In this document: positions 17,072 through 28,438 of the stretch, piece after piece
Numbering within the stretch: position 1 is the first letter of the stretch
Layout of the letters: the number at the start of each line of letters is the position of its first letter
Assembly (NCBI GenBank): GCA_902619835.1
Contig: CACNFS010000001.1
Location: 62,001 to 126,000 of the forward strand
Reading direction: 5' to 3'
Source of the DNA: an uncultured Pelagibacteraceae bacterium
GTDB taxonomy: Bacteria > Pseudomonadota > Alphaproteobacteria > Pelagibacterales > Pelagibacteraceae
Length of the DNA stretch: 64,000 nucleotides
The notes under the pieces: generated by a model
Databases searched by the model: none
Seen by the model: the letters and a program-made list of their open reading frames with translations, nothing else
Told to the model about the DNA's origin: nothing
Position numbers and translations under genes: made by a program

Positions 17072-17999
17072 AATTTATTTAGCATCACCAAGAGGATTTT
17101 GTGCTGGTGTTAAAAGAGCAATTGAAATAGTTGAAAAATCTATTAGCAAGTTTGGAGCTCCGGTATATGTTCGTCATGAAATAGTGCATAATAAGCAGGT
17201 TGTTGAAGAGTTAAAAGAAAAAGGTGCAATTTTCGTTGATGAATTATCTGACGTACAGGATGCAAGCAGACCTGTAATTTTCTCAGCTCATGGAGTACCA
17301 AAGTCAGTCCCAGAAGAGGCTAAATTAAAAAATTTATCCTTTGTAGATGCAACTTGTCCATTAGTTTCAAAAGTTCACAGAGAATCGGAACAATTAAATA
17401 AAAATGGTTTCGATATATTATTAATCGGACATAAAAATCACCCTGAAGTTATTGGCACAATGGGTCAACTTCCAAAAGGATCAATTAAACTAATCGAGAC
17501 AAAAAATGATGTTGATCTGCTAAAAGAAAGTGATTTCAAAAAACCTCTTGCATATATTACTCAAACAACTCTGTCCGTAGATGACACAGCTGAAATAATT
17601 GAAGCTCTTAAAAATAAGTTTCCAAAAATTAAAGGCCCTATTAAAGAGGATATATGTTACGCAACTACTAACAGACAGTCCGCAGTAAAAGAGATAGCTT
17701 CCAAGTGTGATATGTTTTTTGTAGTTGGTAGTCGTAACTCTTCTAATTCTGTCAGATTAGTTGAAGTTGCAAAAAAAGCTGGTTGTAATAATTCTCATTT
17801 AATGCATTCCGAAAAAGAAATTCCTTTTAACGAAATAGAAAATTCTGAAACCATTGGTATATCTTCTGGGGCGTCTGCACCAGAAAAGCTTGTTCAAAAT
17901 TTATTGGATAATATAAAAAAAGATAGAAAGGTTTCTATCGAAGAAGTAATAGTTGCAGAGGAAAAAGTTATATTTAAATTGCCGAAAGAACTCAATTAA
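17055..17999 (+). CDS. ispH: 4-hydroxy-3-methylbut-2-enyl diphosphate reductase
   Basis: Last step of the MEP pathway: makes IPP and DMAPP with a [4Fe-4S] cluster. Cluster cysteines in RGFCAGVKRAIE, DATCPLVSKVH and DICYATTNRQ; diphosphate-binding histidines in RHEIVHNKQVV and HKNHPEVIGTMGQ. 314 residues. Sits at the end of the carotenoid run, whose isoprenoid units it supplies, and touches thrB at its stop (shared base). Confidence 0.97.
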   Translation: MKKELKIYLASPRGFCAGVKRAIEIVEKSISKFGAPVYVRHEIVHNKQVVEELKEKGAIFVDELSDVQDASRPVIFSAHGVPKSVPEEAKLKNLSFVDATCPLVSKVHRESEQLNKNGFDILLIGHKNHPEVIGTMGQLPKGSIKLIETKNDVDLLKESDFKKPLAYITQTTLSVDDTAEIIEALKNKFPKIKGPIKEDICYATTNRQSAVKEIASKCDMFFVVGSRNSSNSVRLVEVAKKAGCNNSHLMHSEKEIPFNEIENSETIGISSGASAPEKLVQNLLDNIKKDRKVSIEEVIVAEEKVIFKLPKELN

Positions 18000-18967
18000 T
18001 GGCTGTCTATACAAAGTTAAATCAAAATAAAATTGAGGAAATTTTATCTAATTATAGTTTAGGTAAGTTAGACTCATTTAAAGGAATTGAAGAAGGTATT
18101 GAAAATACAAACTATTTTTTATCGATTAATAAAAAAAAATTTATATTAACTATTTACGAAAAAAGAGTTAAATCTGCTGATCTACCTTTTTTTTCTGATC
18201 TAATGTCATCTTTAAATCAAGCTAACTTTAAATGCCCTGCACCTATTTCTAATAATAATAATGAAACTATAACAAATTTTGGGGGGAAAAAATTAATGAT
18301 TGTTTCATTTCTTGAGGGCAAGGCAAAACAAAATTTGTCTCCAGCCAATTGTAAATCAATCGGATCTGAAATAGCTAAAATGCATGATCTTACAAAGAAT
18401 TTAAAATTAAAACGACAAAATGACCTATCCGTAAATTCATGGAGAAAATTATTTAATTCAGTCAAAGATAAGTGTGAAAATATACATAAAGATTTGCCAA
18501 GATTAATTGAGGAAAATCTTAATGATGTTGAAAAAAATTGGCCAAAAAATCTGCCAAAAGGAATAATCCATGCAGATTTATTTCACGACAATATTTTTTT
18601 TATTCAAGATAAATTTAATGGGGTGATAGACTTTTATTTTTCATGTGAAGATTTTTTTGCCTTTGAAATCGCTATTTGCTTTAACGCTTTGTGTTTTGAT
18701 GGTCTAAAAAGTAATTTAAGTTTTAACGTTACTAAAGCAAAAAACTTTATAGACGGATATACTTCTATAAGAAAATTAACTGATGAAGAATTAAGAAATA
18801 TTAAGGTTTTATCTCAAGGCGCTGCTTTGAGATTCTTGTTAACTCGAGTGTTCGATGCATTAAATAAAGTTGAAGGAGCGATTGTTAAAGTTAAAGATCC
18901 AATGGAGTATTTAAAAAGATTAGAATTTCACAAGAATGCAAAAAATCATGAGGATTATTTCTTTTAA
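17999..18967 (+). CDS. thrB: homoserine kinase, ThrB of the aminoglycoside-phosphotransferase fold
   Basis: Phosphorylates homoserine for threonine synthesis. The fold is that of choline/aminoglycoside kinases: GIEEGIENTNYFL (nucleotide loop), catalytic HADLFHDNIFF (HxDxxxxN) near residue 192-202 and the metal Asp in GVIDFYFS. This is the alphaproteobacterial type, unrelated to GHMP ThrB. 322 residues. The partner thrC lies 1 kb away on the other strand. Confidence 0.92.
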   Translation: MAVYTKLNQNKIEEILSNYSLGKLDSFKGIEEGIENTNYFLSINKKKFILTIYEKRVKSADLPFFSDLMSSLNQANFKCPAPISNNNNETITNFGGKKLMIVSFLEGKAKQNLSPANCKSIGSEIAKMHDLTKNLKLKRQNDLSVNSWRKLFNSVKDKCENIHKDLPRLIEENLNDVEKNWPKNLPKGIIHADLFHDNIFFIQDKFNGVIDFYFSCEDFFAFEIAICFNALCFDGLKSNLSFNVTKAKNFIDGYTSIRKLTDEELRNIKVLSQGAALRFLLTRVFDALNKVEGAIVKVKDPMEYLKRLEFHKNAKNHEDYFF

Positions 18968-19389
18968 TGAAATTAAAAATTTATACTGATGGTGCTTGCT
19001 CTGGAAATCCTGGGAAAGGAGGTTGGGCAGCAATTATATTAGATGACTCTAATCAATCTAATATTTCTGGAAGTGAAAATAATACAACTAATAATAGGAT
19101 GGAATTGATGGCTCCAATTATGGCATTAAAAAAAATAAAAAAGAAATCAGAGATTACAATTTTTACCGATTCAAAATATGTGAAAGATGGAATAACTGAT
19201 TGGATTAAGAAGTGGAAAGTTAATAATTGGAAAAGTTCAAACAAGAAACCAGTTAAAAATAAAGATCTTTGGATTAAATTGGATAATGCTTGTCTAAAAC
19301 ATAAAGTTACTTGGAAATGGGTTAAGGCACACGCTGGTAATAAATATAATAATCTTGTTGATGAGTTAGCAGTTTCGAACACTAAATAG
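18967..19389 (+). CDS. rnhA: ribonuclease HI
   Basis: Degrades RNA in RNA-DNA hybrids. Catalytic acids in YTDGACSGNPGKGGW (Asp), NRMELMA (Glu), FTDSKYV (Asp) and the C-terminal VDELA (Asp); basic protrusion WKVNNWKSSNKKPVKN present. 140 residues. Its stop overlaps the convergent peroxiredoxin gene by 8 bp, leaving no room for a separate terminator. Confidence 0.96.
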   Translation: MKLKIYTDGACSGNPGKGGWAAIILDDSNQSNISGSENNTTNNRMELMAPIMALKKIKKKSEITIFTDSKYVKDGITDWIKKWKVNNWKSSNKKPVKNKDLWIKLDNACLKHKVTWKWVKAHAGNKYNNLVDELAVSNTK

Positions 19390-19867
19390 ATTTTAAAAAG
19401 CTTTCGGCTGAAGATAATTCACAAGTAGCTGTTTCTTTTTCTTCCTCTACTTTTTTAACTTCGCCTTTGTCCACAAGCATAGTGTATCTATTTGATCTAA
19501 TTCCTAATCCTTTTTCGGATTTATCTACTTCTGCTCCAATAGCTTTTGTAAATTTAAGAAAGGGATCGCCAGCCATAAAAATTTTACTGCCAGCATTTTG
19601 GTTTTCACCCCAAGCCTTCATAACATTGGGATCATTTACAGCGATGCATATAATTTTTGTAATTCCTTTTTGAGTAGCTAAGTCGTAATTTTTTATATAC
19701 CCAGGAAGATGAAGAGCCGAACAAGTTTTAGTAAATGCTCCAGGCATACCTAAAATAATAGTCTTACCTTTACAAAGATCTAAAATATCAATTTTTTTTA
19801 CATCATTATTTTGGTCAAGATAAAATAACTCCGAGTTAGGTAGTTTGTCTCCTATTTTTATTCTCAT
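19382..19867 (-). CDS. peroxiredoxin, Prx5 type
   Basis: Thiol peroxidase that reduces H2O2 and organic peroxides. The peroxidatic cysteine is in PGAFTKTCSALHLPGY (PxxxTxxC pattern); a C-terminal Cys in ATCELSSAESFL could resolve it. The sequence matches the Prx5 (PMP20/AhpC-TSA redoxin) group, 161 residues, no signal peptide. Overlaps thrC by 4 bp, so it is the last gene of the oxidase-SURF1-thrC run. Confidence 0.9.
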   Translation of the reverse strand: MRIKIGDKLPNSELFYLDQNNDVKKIDILDLCKGKTIILGMPGAFTKTCSALHLPGYIKNYDLATQKGITKIICIAVNDPNVMKAWGENQNAGSKIFMAGDPFLKFTKAIGAEVDKSEKGLGIRSNRYTMLVDKGEVKKVEEEKETATCELSSAESFLKSI

Positions 19868-21240
19868 TGAATTTTACCCAAAATATAATTTTTTACTTCT
19901 GAATTTGAATTCCTGATAATATCAAATGTTTCCTTTTTATCTATATTCAATTTTAAATGCTCAGGTGAGTCTAAATTTTTTCCTATAGCTTTTTTTATAG
20001 TATCGTTAAACTTGTAAGGATGAGCTGTGCCAAGAACAACTATGTCTCCTAAATTTTGAAATTTTTTGGCTGCTCCTACTCCAGTAGCAGTATGAGGATC
20101 AATTATAAATTGATGCTCTTTATAAATTTCATTAATTATAAATACTGTCTCTTCATCTGTAACTTTTACTGCTTCAAAATCCTTTTTGATTTTATCGATT
20201 TCTTTTTTGTCTAAAATGAATGAACTTTTTGACGACAGATCATTCATTAATGACCCTACCTTACTATCACTTTCATCTAATATATAATAAAGCAGCCTTT
20301 CAAAATTACTGGCAACTTGTATATCCATACTTGGTGTGAAGGTCGCTTTCACTTTTTCAGGTTTATATTCACCTGTATTAATAACTCTTTGTAAAATATC
20401 ATTTTTATTTGTAGCAACTATAAGTTTATTAATTGGTAAACCCATTTTTTTTGCAACGTATCCTGCATAGATATCTCCAAAATTACCAGTTGGCACTGAA
20501 AAGCTTATATTGTTTTTTTTTAATCTAAAGAAAGAATAAAAATAATAAACAATTTGACAAACAATTCTCGCCCAATTGATAGAATTTACGCCTGACATAT
20601 TTATTTTTGATCTAAAACTATTTTCATTAAAAAGCTCTTTTACAATTTTTTGACAATCATCAAATGAACCCTCGATAGCTATATTATAAATATTAGCTCC
20701 ACCAATTGTTGTCATTATTTTTCTTTGAATATTTGAAATCTTATTATGTGGATGTAGTACAAAAAGATTTATATTTTTTCTATTGCTTAAAGCAGCTATA
20801 GCCGCTGAACCAGTATCTCCTGATGTAGCAACTATGACATTTACAGTTTTATCTTTAGCGACTTCTAAATGGTCATACATATTGCCAATTACCTGCATTG
20901 CAATGTCTTTAAAAGCTAAAGTGGGTCCATGATAAAGTTCGAGAAGATTTATATTTCCAATTTTTTTTATATTTACGACTTCTTTATCTTTAAAACTACT
21001 ATAAGATTTTTGTATCAGTGAGCTAAGTTCGTCCTTTTTAATTTCACCTGAACAGAAATTAAAGATAATTTCTGTAGCAAGTTCGTTATAATTTAGTTGA
21101 CTTAAATTATTAAGTTCTTCTTGACTATACTTTTTGATTTCAGCAGGCAAAAATAACCCTCCGCCTGGTGCAAGTCCTCTTAAGAAAATATCTTTAAAAC
21201 TAAATTCTAAAGATTTATTTCTAGTGCTAAAATAATTCAT
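19864..21240 (-). CDS. thrC: threonine synthase
   Basis: PLP enzyme converting phosphohomoserine to threonine. N-terminal MNYFSTRNKSLEFSF and GLAPGGGLFLP are the bacterial class signature; PLP lysine in HGPTLAFKDIAMQV; SGDTGSAA and SVPTGNFGDIYAGY form the phosphate/PLP pocket. 458 residues. Overlaps the peroxiredoxin and SURF1 genes by 4 bp each. Confidence 0.96.
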   Translation of the reverse strand: MNYFSTRNKSLEFSFKDIFLRGLAPGGGLFLPAEIKKYSQEELNNLSQLNYNELATEIIFNFCSGEIKKDELSSLIQKSYSSFKDKEVVNIKKIGNINLLELYHGPTLAFKDIAMQVIGNMYDHLEVAKDKTVNVIVATSGDTGSAAIAALSNRKNINLFVLHPHNKISNIQRKIMTTIGGANIYNIAIEGSFDDCQKIVKELFNENSFRSKINMSGVNSINWARIVCQIVYYFYSFFRLKKNNISFSVPTGNFGDIYAGYVAKKMGLPINKLIVATNKNDILQRVINTGEYKPEKVKATFTPSMDIQVASNFERLLYYILDESDSKVGSLMNDLSSKSSFILDKKEIDKIKKDFEAVKVTDEETVFIINEIYKEHQFIIDPHTATGVGAAKKFQNLGDIVVLGTAHPYKFNDTIKKAIGKNLDSPEHLKLNIDKKETFDIIRNSNSEVKNYILGKIQ

Positions 21241-21935
21241 TTTTTTCTTCTAAAATATAAATAATAAAAAATTATCGAGATTGATATTGCATACCATGTT
21301 ATAGCATATTTAAGGTGATTATTTGGCACATCTATACTTATCTTTTTAGGAAGTGGTGTCTTGGCTTTACTATCCTCCAAAAAAATTACAAACTCATTAA
21401 ATTGCTCTCCCGTAGCTTCTTTTAAATCTTCTAAATTTAATGAAAACCAAATATTATTTGAAATATCATTGTCTGGTTTAAATATACTTGGTTTGTAAAT
21501 TTCTCTTAAAAGACCAATTATTTCACTATCGGTCTCTGTTTTGAAATTAATGCTTGGACTATCTTTTAATTCTTTTTTAATCCACCCTCTATTTATTAAA
21601 ACATTTTGATTTTTATCCGTCCTAAAAGGAGTGACTACATCATATCCAGGTTTTCCACTTTCATTCAAGCTATAAAGATAAATTTGCTTATCAAAATTAA
21701 ATTTTCCTTTAGCGCTTACTCTCTGATAATTTTTTTTAATTGAATTTGAGTATTTTATTGGTTTAGAGTCTAATCCAAAAGTTATTTCACTTATAAGCTC
21801 TAGCTTCCATTGCAATCTATAAAGTTGCCAAGTTCCTAAAGCACAAAATACCGTAACAAAAAAAATTACGAATAGTTGAAATAAAAATGCTCTTTTCAAT
21901 TTGAGATTAGCTTCCCCAAATATAGATCGCAGCAA
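21237..21935 (-). CDS. SURF1-family cytochrome oxidase assembly protein
   Basis: Membrane protein needed for heme a insertion into cytochrome oxidase. Two membrane helices at the ends (FLFQLFVIFFVTVFCALG with the family GTWQLYRLQWK next, and YAITWYAISISIIFYYLYF), with a periplasmic domain containing RGWIKKE. The only ATG, at 21935, makes the gene overlap ctaE by 29 bp. A TTG at 21899 lies 8 bp after the ctaE stop, follows a GGGGAAG, and would give a 220-residue protein whose N-terminus fits the family better. I cannot decide from sequence alone. Confidence 0.9.
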   Translation of the reverse strand: MLRSIFGEANLKLKRAFLFQLFVIFFVTVFCALGTWQLYRLQWKLELISEITFGLDSKPIKYSNSIKKNYQRVSAKGKFNFDKQIYLYSLNESGKPGYDVVTPFRTDKNQNVLINRGWIKKELKDSPSINFKTETDSEIIGLLREIYKPSIFKPDNDISNNIWFSLNLEDLKEATGEQFNEFVIFLEDSKAKTPLPKKISIDVPNNHLKYAITWYAISISIIFYYLYFRRKK

Positions 21936-22698
21936 ATAAGAATAACCAAACTACGTCAACAAAATGCCAGTACCAGGCTGCTGCTTCAAATCCAAAATGG
22001 TGTTGAGGCGTCGAGTGTCCCCTCATTGATCTAAACAAACAAACTGCAAGAAAAACTGTTCCGACAATTACATGAAAGCCATGAAAACCAGTCGACATAT
22101 AAAATGTAGAACCATAAATTCCACCATCTAAAGTAAATGTTGCATGATGATATTCGTAAGCTTGAAAACAAGAGAATATAAATCCTAAAAATACTGTTGC
22201 GATCAAACCATTTACTAATCCTTTTCTGTCATTTTCTAACATTGCATGATGCGCCCAAGTGACAGTAGTTCCTGATAACAATAAAATTAGAGTATTAATT
22301 AATGGTATATCCCAAGGATCAAAAGTTTTAATATCTGCTGGAGGCCATATACCTCCTATAGAGTCTGGCGGGAATAAACTTGCATTAAAAAAAGCCCAGA
22401 ACCAGGCAACAAAAAACATCACTTCAGATGCAATAAATAATGTCATACCGTATCTATGTCCAATTTGAACTACAGGCGTATGATGACCTTGATGTTCTGC
22501 TTCTTCTATAACATCTCTCCACCACATAAATGCACCATAAACAACTAGAGCAAAACCAATCAATAATAACCAAAGGGCTTTAGAGTGAAAGTAATAAACT
22601 GCTCCAAAAGCTAAGACTAAAGTTGCAAATGAAACATAGATCGGCCAAGGACTTGGGTCAACTAAATGGTAATCGTGTTTCGGTTTTTCTGCTGACAT
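21907..22698 (-). CDS. ctaE: cytochrome c oxidase subunit III
   Basis: Core subunit III of the aa3-type oxidase, 263 residues with seven membrane helices. Family stretches: HDYHLVDPSPWP at the N-terminus, EVMFFVAWFWAFFNASL, GIWPPADI, WAHHAMLENDR, GFHGFHVIVGT and HHFGFEAAAWYWHFVDVVW. Shares its start base with the stop of ctaG. Confidence 0.97.
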   Translation of the reverse strand: MSAEKPKHDYHLVDPSPWPIYVSFATLVLAFGAVYYFHSKALWLLLIGFALVVYGAFMWWRDVIEEAEHQGHHTPVVQIGHRYGMTLFIASEVMFFVAWFWAFFNASLFPPDSIGGIWPPADIKTFDPWDIPLINTLILLLSGTTVTWAHHAMLENDRKGLVNGLIATVFLGFIFSCFQAYEYHHATFTLDGGIYGSTFYMSTGFHGFHVIVGTVFLAVCLFRSMRGHSTPQHHFGFEAAAWYWHFVDVVWLFLFAAIYIWGS

Positions 22699-23249
22699 TA
22701 TGTGTTACTCTTTTCGTAAAAGCCTGATGAAAAAAAAGTAAAAGACAAAGTTACATCAGACATATTTTTAGTTTTATTATCATCAACAACTTTAGGATCC
22801 AAGAAAAATGTTAATACAAACTCTTTTTTTTCACCTGGTTGTAAAGTTTGTTTTTCAAAACAAAAACAACCTATCTTATTCAGATAAATACCAAATGGTG
22901 ATGGAGATACATTAAATGTTGCTGACCCTGAAGAAATTTGATTACTAGGATTTTCAACATTAAATTTAACTGTATGAACTTCACCTGGTTTTAAGTTTAA
23001 AGTATTCATCTCAGGATAAAATTTCCAATCTAAAGTACTATTAATGTTCGTATCAAATCTCATTTTATAGTCCTGGTTTACTATTATTTTTGGAATTTCT
23101 TTGTCAGAAGCGTTTTGAGTAGTTCCACCGAATCCTGTTACTCTGCAAAACAAATCATATAAAGGAACTGCTGCAAAAGATAATCCAAGCATTAGTAAAA
23201 ATATCGATACTAAAGCGATAGGTGTTAAGTTTTTTTTGCTTATATTCAT
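22698..23249 (-). CDS. ctaG: cytochrome c oxidase assembly protein CtaG/Cox11
   Basis: Delivers copper to the CuB site of subunit I. One N-terminal membrane helix (ALVSIFLLMLGLSFAAVPLYDLF) with the conserved CRVTGFGGTTQ after it, and the copper-binding CFCF pair in IGCFCFEKQTLQPGE. The periplasmic beta domain ends FFLDP. 183 residues, alphaproteobacterial type. Its ATG overlaps the stop of the preceding mini-gene (TAATG). Confidence 0.95.
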   Translation of the reverse strand: MNISKKNLTPIALVSIFLLMLGLSFAAVPLYDLFCRVTGFGGTTQNASDKEIPKIIVNQDYKMRFDTNINSTLDWKFYPEMNTLNLKPGEVHTVKFNVENPSNQISSGSATFNVSPSPFGIYLNKIGCFCFEKQTLQPGEKKEFVLTFFLDPKVVDDNKTKNMSDVTLSFTFFSSGFYEKSNT

Positions 23250-23359
23250 TATATTTCCCGATTATAAATTCCAATATTATAGAAAGTTAATACAAATAAA
23301 AAAATCATAAATAAGATTAATATTAAAGCTGTTATTAGGTTTTTTTTCTTTTTGTTCAT
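23249..23359 (-). CDS. 36-residue CoxF-like membrane peptide in the oxidase operon
   Basis: Too short for a usual ORF scan, but clearly placed: reading the minus strand from 23359 gives MNKKKKNLITALILI, a single hydrophobic helix and an end of NIGIYNREI. Its start is part of ATGATG overlapping the ctaB stop TGA, and its stop TAA overlaps the ctaG start as TAATG, so translation is coupled on both sides. Alphaproteobacterial oxidase operons commonly have a tiny single-helix protein at this spot between ctaB and ctaG, sometimes called CoxF; that name is by position and look only. Confidence 0.72.
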   Translation of the reverse strand: MNKKKKNLITALILILFMIFLFVLTFYNIGIYNREI

Positions 23360-24279
23360 CATGTTATTTTTAAAAAATTATCAATTAATAAAATTAAGAA
23401 AATAAAAAACAAATAAAAAATTGAGTATATGAAAATTTTTCTCGCTATTTTATTTGAAATACTTGCTATTTTAGACCTATATAATCTTAAACATAAATGA
23501 ACATAGTAAGCAGACATCATAGAAGATGTGGCTAGATAAAATACACTAGCAAAATTTAAAAAGTAAGGTGCAATTATTGCAGGTAGCATCATTAAAGCAT
23601 AAAAAAGTATATTCACTTTTGTTGTTTTTGTTCCAGAAATTATAGGGAGCATTGGAATTTTCGCTTTTTTATAATCACTTGATTTATATAAACTTAACGC
23701 CCAAAAATGTGACGGTGTCCATAGAAAAATAATTAAAAATAAAATTAGTGGCTCAACAGAGATACTTCCGGTTGCAATTGTCCATCCAATAACGGGTGGT
23801 AATGCCCCAGCTGCACCACCTATAACAATATTTTGTGGAGTTTTCCTTTTCAACCAAATTGTGTAAACAAAAAAATAAAAAGCAATTGTTGATGCTAGTA
23901 AAATTGCAGAAATTAAATTAGCTGAAAAATAAATAATGCTAACTGACAAAGCTGATAAAATAATACCGAAGTATAAGGCTTGATTTTTTTTTATCTTTCC
24001 AGTTGGGATAGGTCTTAAGCAGGTTCTGCTCATTAAAGCATCTAAATCGGACTCGTACCACATGTTAAGTGTTCCAGCAGCTCCAGATCCTATAGCTACC
24101 GCTAAAAGAGAAATACAAGAGGAAGTAAAATCTACATCAACTGGAGCAATTAATAAACCAACCAAACAAGTAAATAAAACTAAAGACATTACTCTTGGTT
24201 TCATTAAATTAAAAAATGAACTTAAGTCTATTGCTAGACCAAGTTTAGAGTTTTTAGTTTTAATACTTATCTGGCTCAA
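23359..24279 (-). CDS. ctaB: protoheme IX farnesyltransferase
   Basis: UbiA-fold prenyltransferase making heme O, the precursor of heme A. First Asp motif in NMWYESDLDALMSRT (family N-x3-D-x2-D-x3-RT), the basic loop RPIPTGKI after it, and a second region SDYKKAKIPMLPI. Nine membrane helices over 306 residues. Lies one base after ctaD. Confidence 0.96.
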   Translation of the reverse strand: MSQISIKTKNSKLGLAIDLSSFFNLMKPRVMSLVLFTCLVGLLIAPVDVDFTSSCISLLAVAIGSGAAGTLNMWYESDLDALMSRTCLRPIPTGKIKKNQALYFGIILSALSVSIIYFSANLISAILLASTIAFYFFVYTIWLKRKTPQNIVIGGAAGALPPVIGWTIATGSISVEPLILFLIIFLWTPSHFWALSLYKSSDYKKAKIPMLPIISGTKTTKVNILFYALMMLPAIIAPYFLNFASVFYLATSSMMSAYYVHLCLRLYRSKIASISNKIARKIFIYSIFYLFFIFLILLIDNFLKIT

Positions 24280-24280
24280 T

Positions 24281-26706
<2,426 letters not shown>

Positions 26707-26757
26707 GAGTTTTTATACATTTTTTAGATGATTTAACAATTTCAATTAATGCGACAA

Positions 26758-27468
26758 TTAATTAAAGTTATTGATAAAATTTACCAGTGAAATCGCGCTT
26801 ATTACAGCAGTATCTGACCTTAAAATGTGTCTAGATAACGTAAAAGGTTTCACGGCTCTATTTTGAAGGATGTTCTCACGCTCTGCCGGAGAAAAATCAC
26901 CCTCAGGACCAATAAGTATGCAGAGGGATTTAAAGTTTTTAAGATCCTCATTTTTTAAATAGTCTTTTGAATTAACATCAGCAAATAAAAGTTTTGAATT
27001 TTCATCAAAGTTTTTTAAAAAATCTTTTAATTTAATTATATCCGTAATTTTTGGAGGAACAAGTTGATTGGATTGCTCAGTTGCCTCAATCACAATTTTT
27101 TTTGCTCTATCAATATTCAATTCTTTTACTTCTGTTCTCTCAGAAACTATTGGAATAATTTTGCTAATCCCAAGCTCGGTAGCTTTTTGTAGAATAGTGT
27201 CCATCGGATTTTTTTTTACCAAACAAATTGCTATTTCAGTTTTAGATAAATTAACAGCTTCTTTAATTTTTTCTAAAAACCTAACCTCTACTCTATCTTT
27301 ATTTAAAAAAATTATTTCGCTTTTCCATTCTCCATTTTTATTAAAAAAATTTAATTTTGAGCCTCTTTTAAGTCGCATAACGTTGACAACATAATGAGTG
27401 TGTTCTTTGCTTAGCAAACTTGTATTATTTTCTAGTATACTGTCTGGATGATATAATCTAATATTCAT
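26758..27468 (-). CDS. rsmE: 16S rRNA m3U1498 methyltransferase
   Basis: SPOUT-family enzyme methylating U1498 of 16S rRNA. N-terminal PUA-like part (HYVVNVMRLKRGSKLNFF), then the knotted AdoMet site with LIGPEGDFSPAERENI and LSRHILRSDTAVISAISLV. 236 residues. Divergent from the CDGSH gene with 46 bp between starts. Confidence 0.94.
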   Translation of the reverse strand: MNIRLYHPDSILENNTSLLSKEHTHYVVNVMRLKRGSKLNFFNKNGEWKSEIIFLNKDRVEVRFLEKIKEAVNLSKTEIAICLVKKNPMDTILQKATELGISKIIPIVSERTEVKELNIDRAKKIVIEATEQSNQLVPPKITDIIKLKDFLKNFDENSKLLFADVNSKDYLKNEDLKNFKSLCILIGPEGDFSPAERENILQNRAVKPFTLSRHILRSDTAVISAISLVNFINNFN

Positions 27469-27514
27469 TAGTAATTATAATATAAATAAATTTCGAAGAT
27501 ATAAAGGAGCTTTA

Positions 27515-27754
27515 ATGAAAAAAGGTAAAAGAGCTGGAAACTCCCCAATAGGTATTAATGTATTAGAAGGAAAATCTTATTTTTGGTGCACTTGTGGAAT
27601 TAGCTCTAAACAACCTTTTTGTGATGGTTCGCATAGAGGAAGTGAGTTTACTCCTTTAAAATACTTATCTGATCAATCAAAAAAAGTTTTTTTCTGCTCA
27701 TGTAAACAAACAAATGATCAACCATTATGTGATGGCTCACATAACATTAGGTAA
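27515..27754 (+). CDS. double CDGSH-type iron-sulfur protein
   Basis: 79 residues holding two CDGSH (mitoNEET-like) motifs in tandem. The first runs CTCGISSKQPFCDGSH, the second CSCKQTNDQPLCDGSH; each fits C-x-C...C-D-G-S-H, giving three Cys and one His to bind a [2Fe-2S] cluster, so two clusters per chain are predicted. No membrane anchor. Preceded by a clear ribosome site AAAGGAG. Role in redox or iron-sulfur transfer is inferred from the family. The stop is followed directly by the dehalogenase ATG. Confidence 0.88.
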   Translation: MKKGKRAGNSPIGINVLEGKSYFWCTCGISSKQPFCDGSHRGSEFTPLKYLSDQSKKVFFCSCKQTNDQPLCDGSHNIR

Positions 27755-28417
27755 ATGATGAAAACAAAAGCAGTAGTGTTTGATGCTTACGGTACATTGT
27801 TCGATGTAAATTCAGCTGCTGAAAGATGTAAAGATAAAATTGGAACTAAGTGGGAGGCATTTGCAAATTTTTGGAGAACTACTCAGCTTGAATACACCTG
27901 GCTTAGAAGTTTAATGAAAAGGCATAAAAATTTTTGGGAAATCACGGAAGACAGTTTGGATAAATCTATGAAAGTATTTAATATCAATAATAGTATGAAA
28001 AATGAATTATTAAATCTTTATAAAATCTTATCCCCTTATCCTGAAGTCAGAGCAGTCTTAGAAGATTTAAAAAAGAGAAACTTCAAACTTGCTGTGCTTT
28101 CTAATGGAACCCCTTCTCTTCTAAATGAATTAGTTGCTAGTAATAAGTTAAATAATTTATTTGATGATCTTTTTTCTATTGAGGAAGTAAAAGTTTATAA
28201 ACCCGACTCGAGAGTTTATGAAATACCTGTAAAAAAATATAATATTAAAGCCAATGAAATTACTTTTTTAAGTGCAAATACGTGGGATGTTTCAGGAGGT
28301 GGAAACTTTGGATATGATTCCATCTGGGTTAATAGAAACAACTTAGCATTCGATATCCTTGATTTTCAGCCAAAAAATGAAATCAGCAACTTAACGCAAC
28401 TACTTGATATAGTTTAA
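27755..28417 (+). CDS. L-2-haloacid dehalogenase-like HAD protein (type II)
   Basis: HAD hydrolase of the (S)-2-haloacid dehalogenase branch. Nucleophile Asp in FDAYGTLFDV, the family's WRTTQLEYTWLRSLM segment that lines the substrate pocket, SNGTP (motif II), Lys in VKVYKPDSRVYE (motif III) and SANTWDVSGGGNFGYDSIW (motif IV). 220 residues, usual size. Two adjacent ATGs (27755, 27758) are possible starts. The annotated activity, hydrolysis of 2-haloacids to 2-hydroxyacids, follows from these motifs; the true marine substrate is unknown. Confidence 0.85.
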   Translation: MMKTKAVVFDAYGTLFDVNSAAERCKDKIGTKWEAFANFWRTTQLEYTWLRSLMKRHKNFWEITEDSLDKSMKVFNINNSMKNELLNLYKILSPYPEVRAVLEDLKKRNFKLAVLSNGTPSLLNELVASNKLNNLFDDLFSIEEVKVYKPDSRVYEIPVKKYNIKANEITFLSANTWDVSGGGNFGYDSIWVNRNNLAFDILDFQPKNEISNLTQLLDIV

Positions 28418-28438
28418 ACTTTCATTATAAATATTACT

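Noticed and set aside
19053-19382. 109-residue minus-strand frame covering rnhA
   Set aside because: rnhA has all catalytic residues on the plus strand; the other frame is a shadow.
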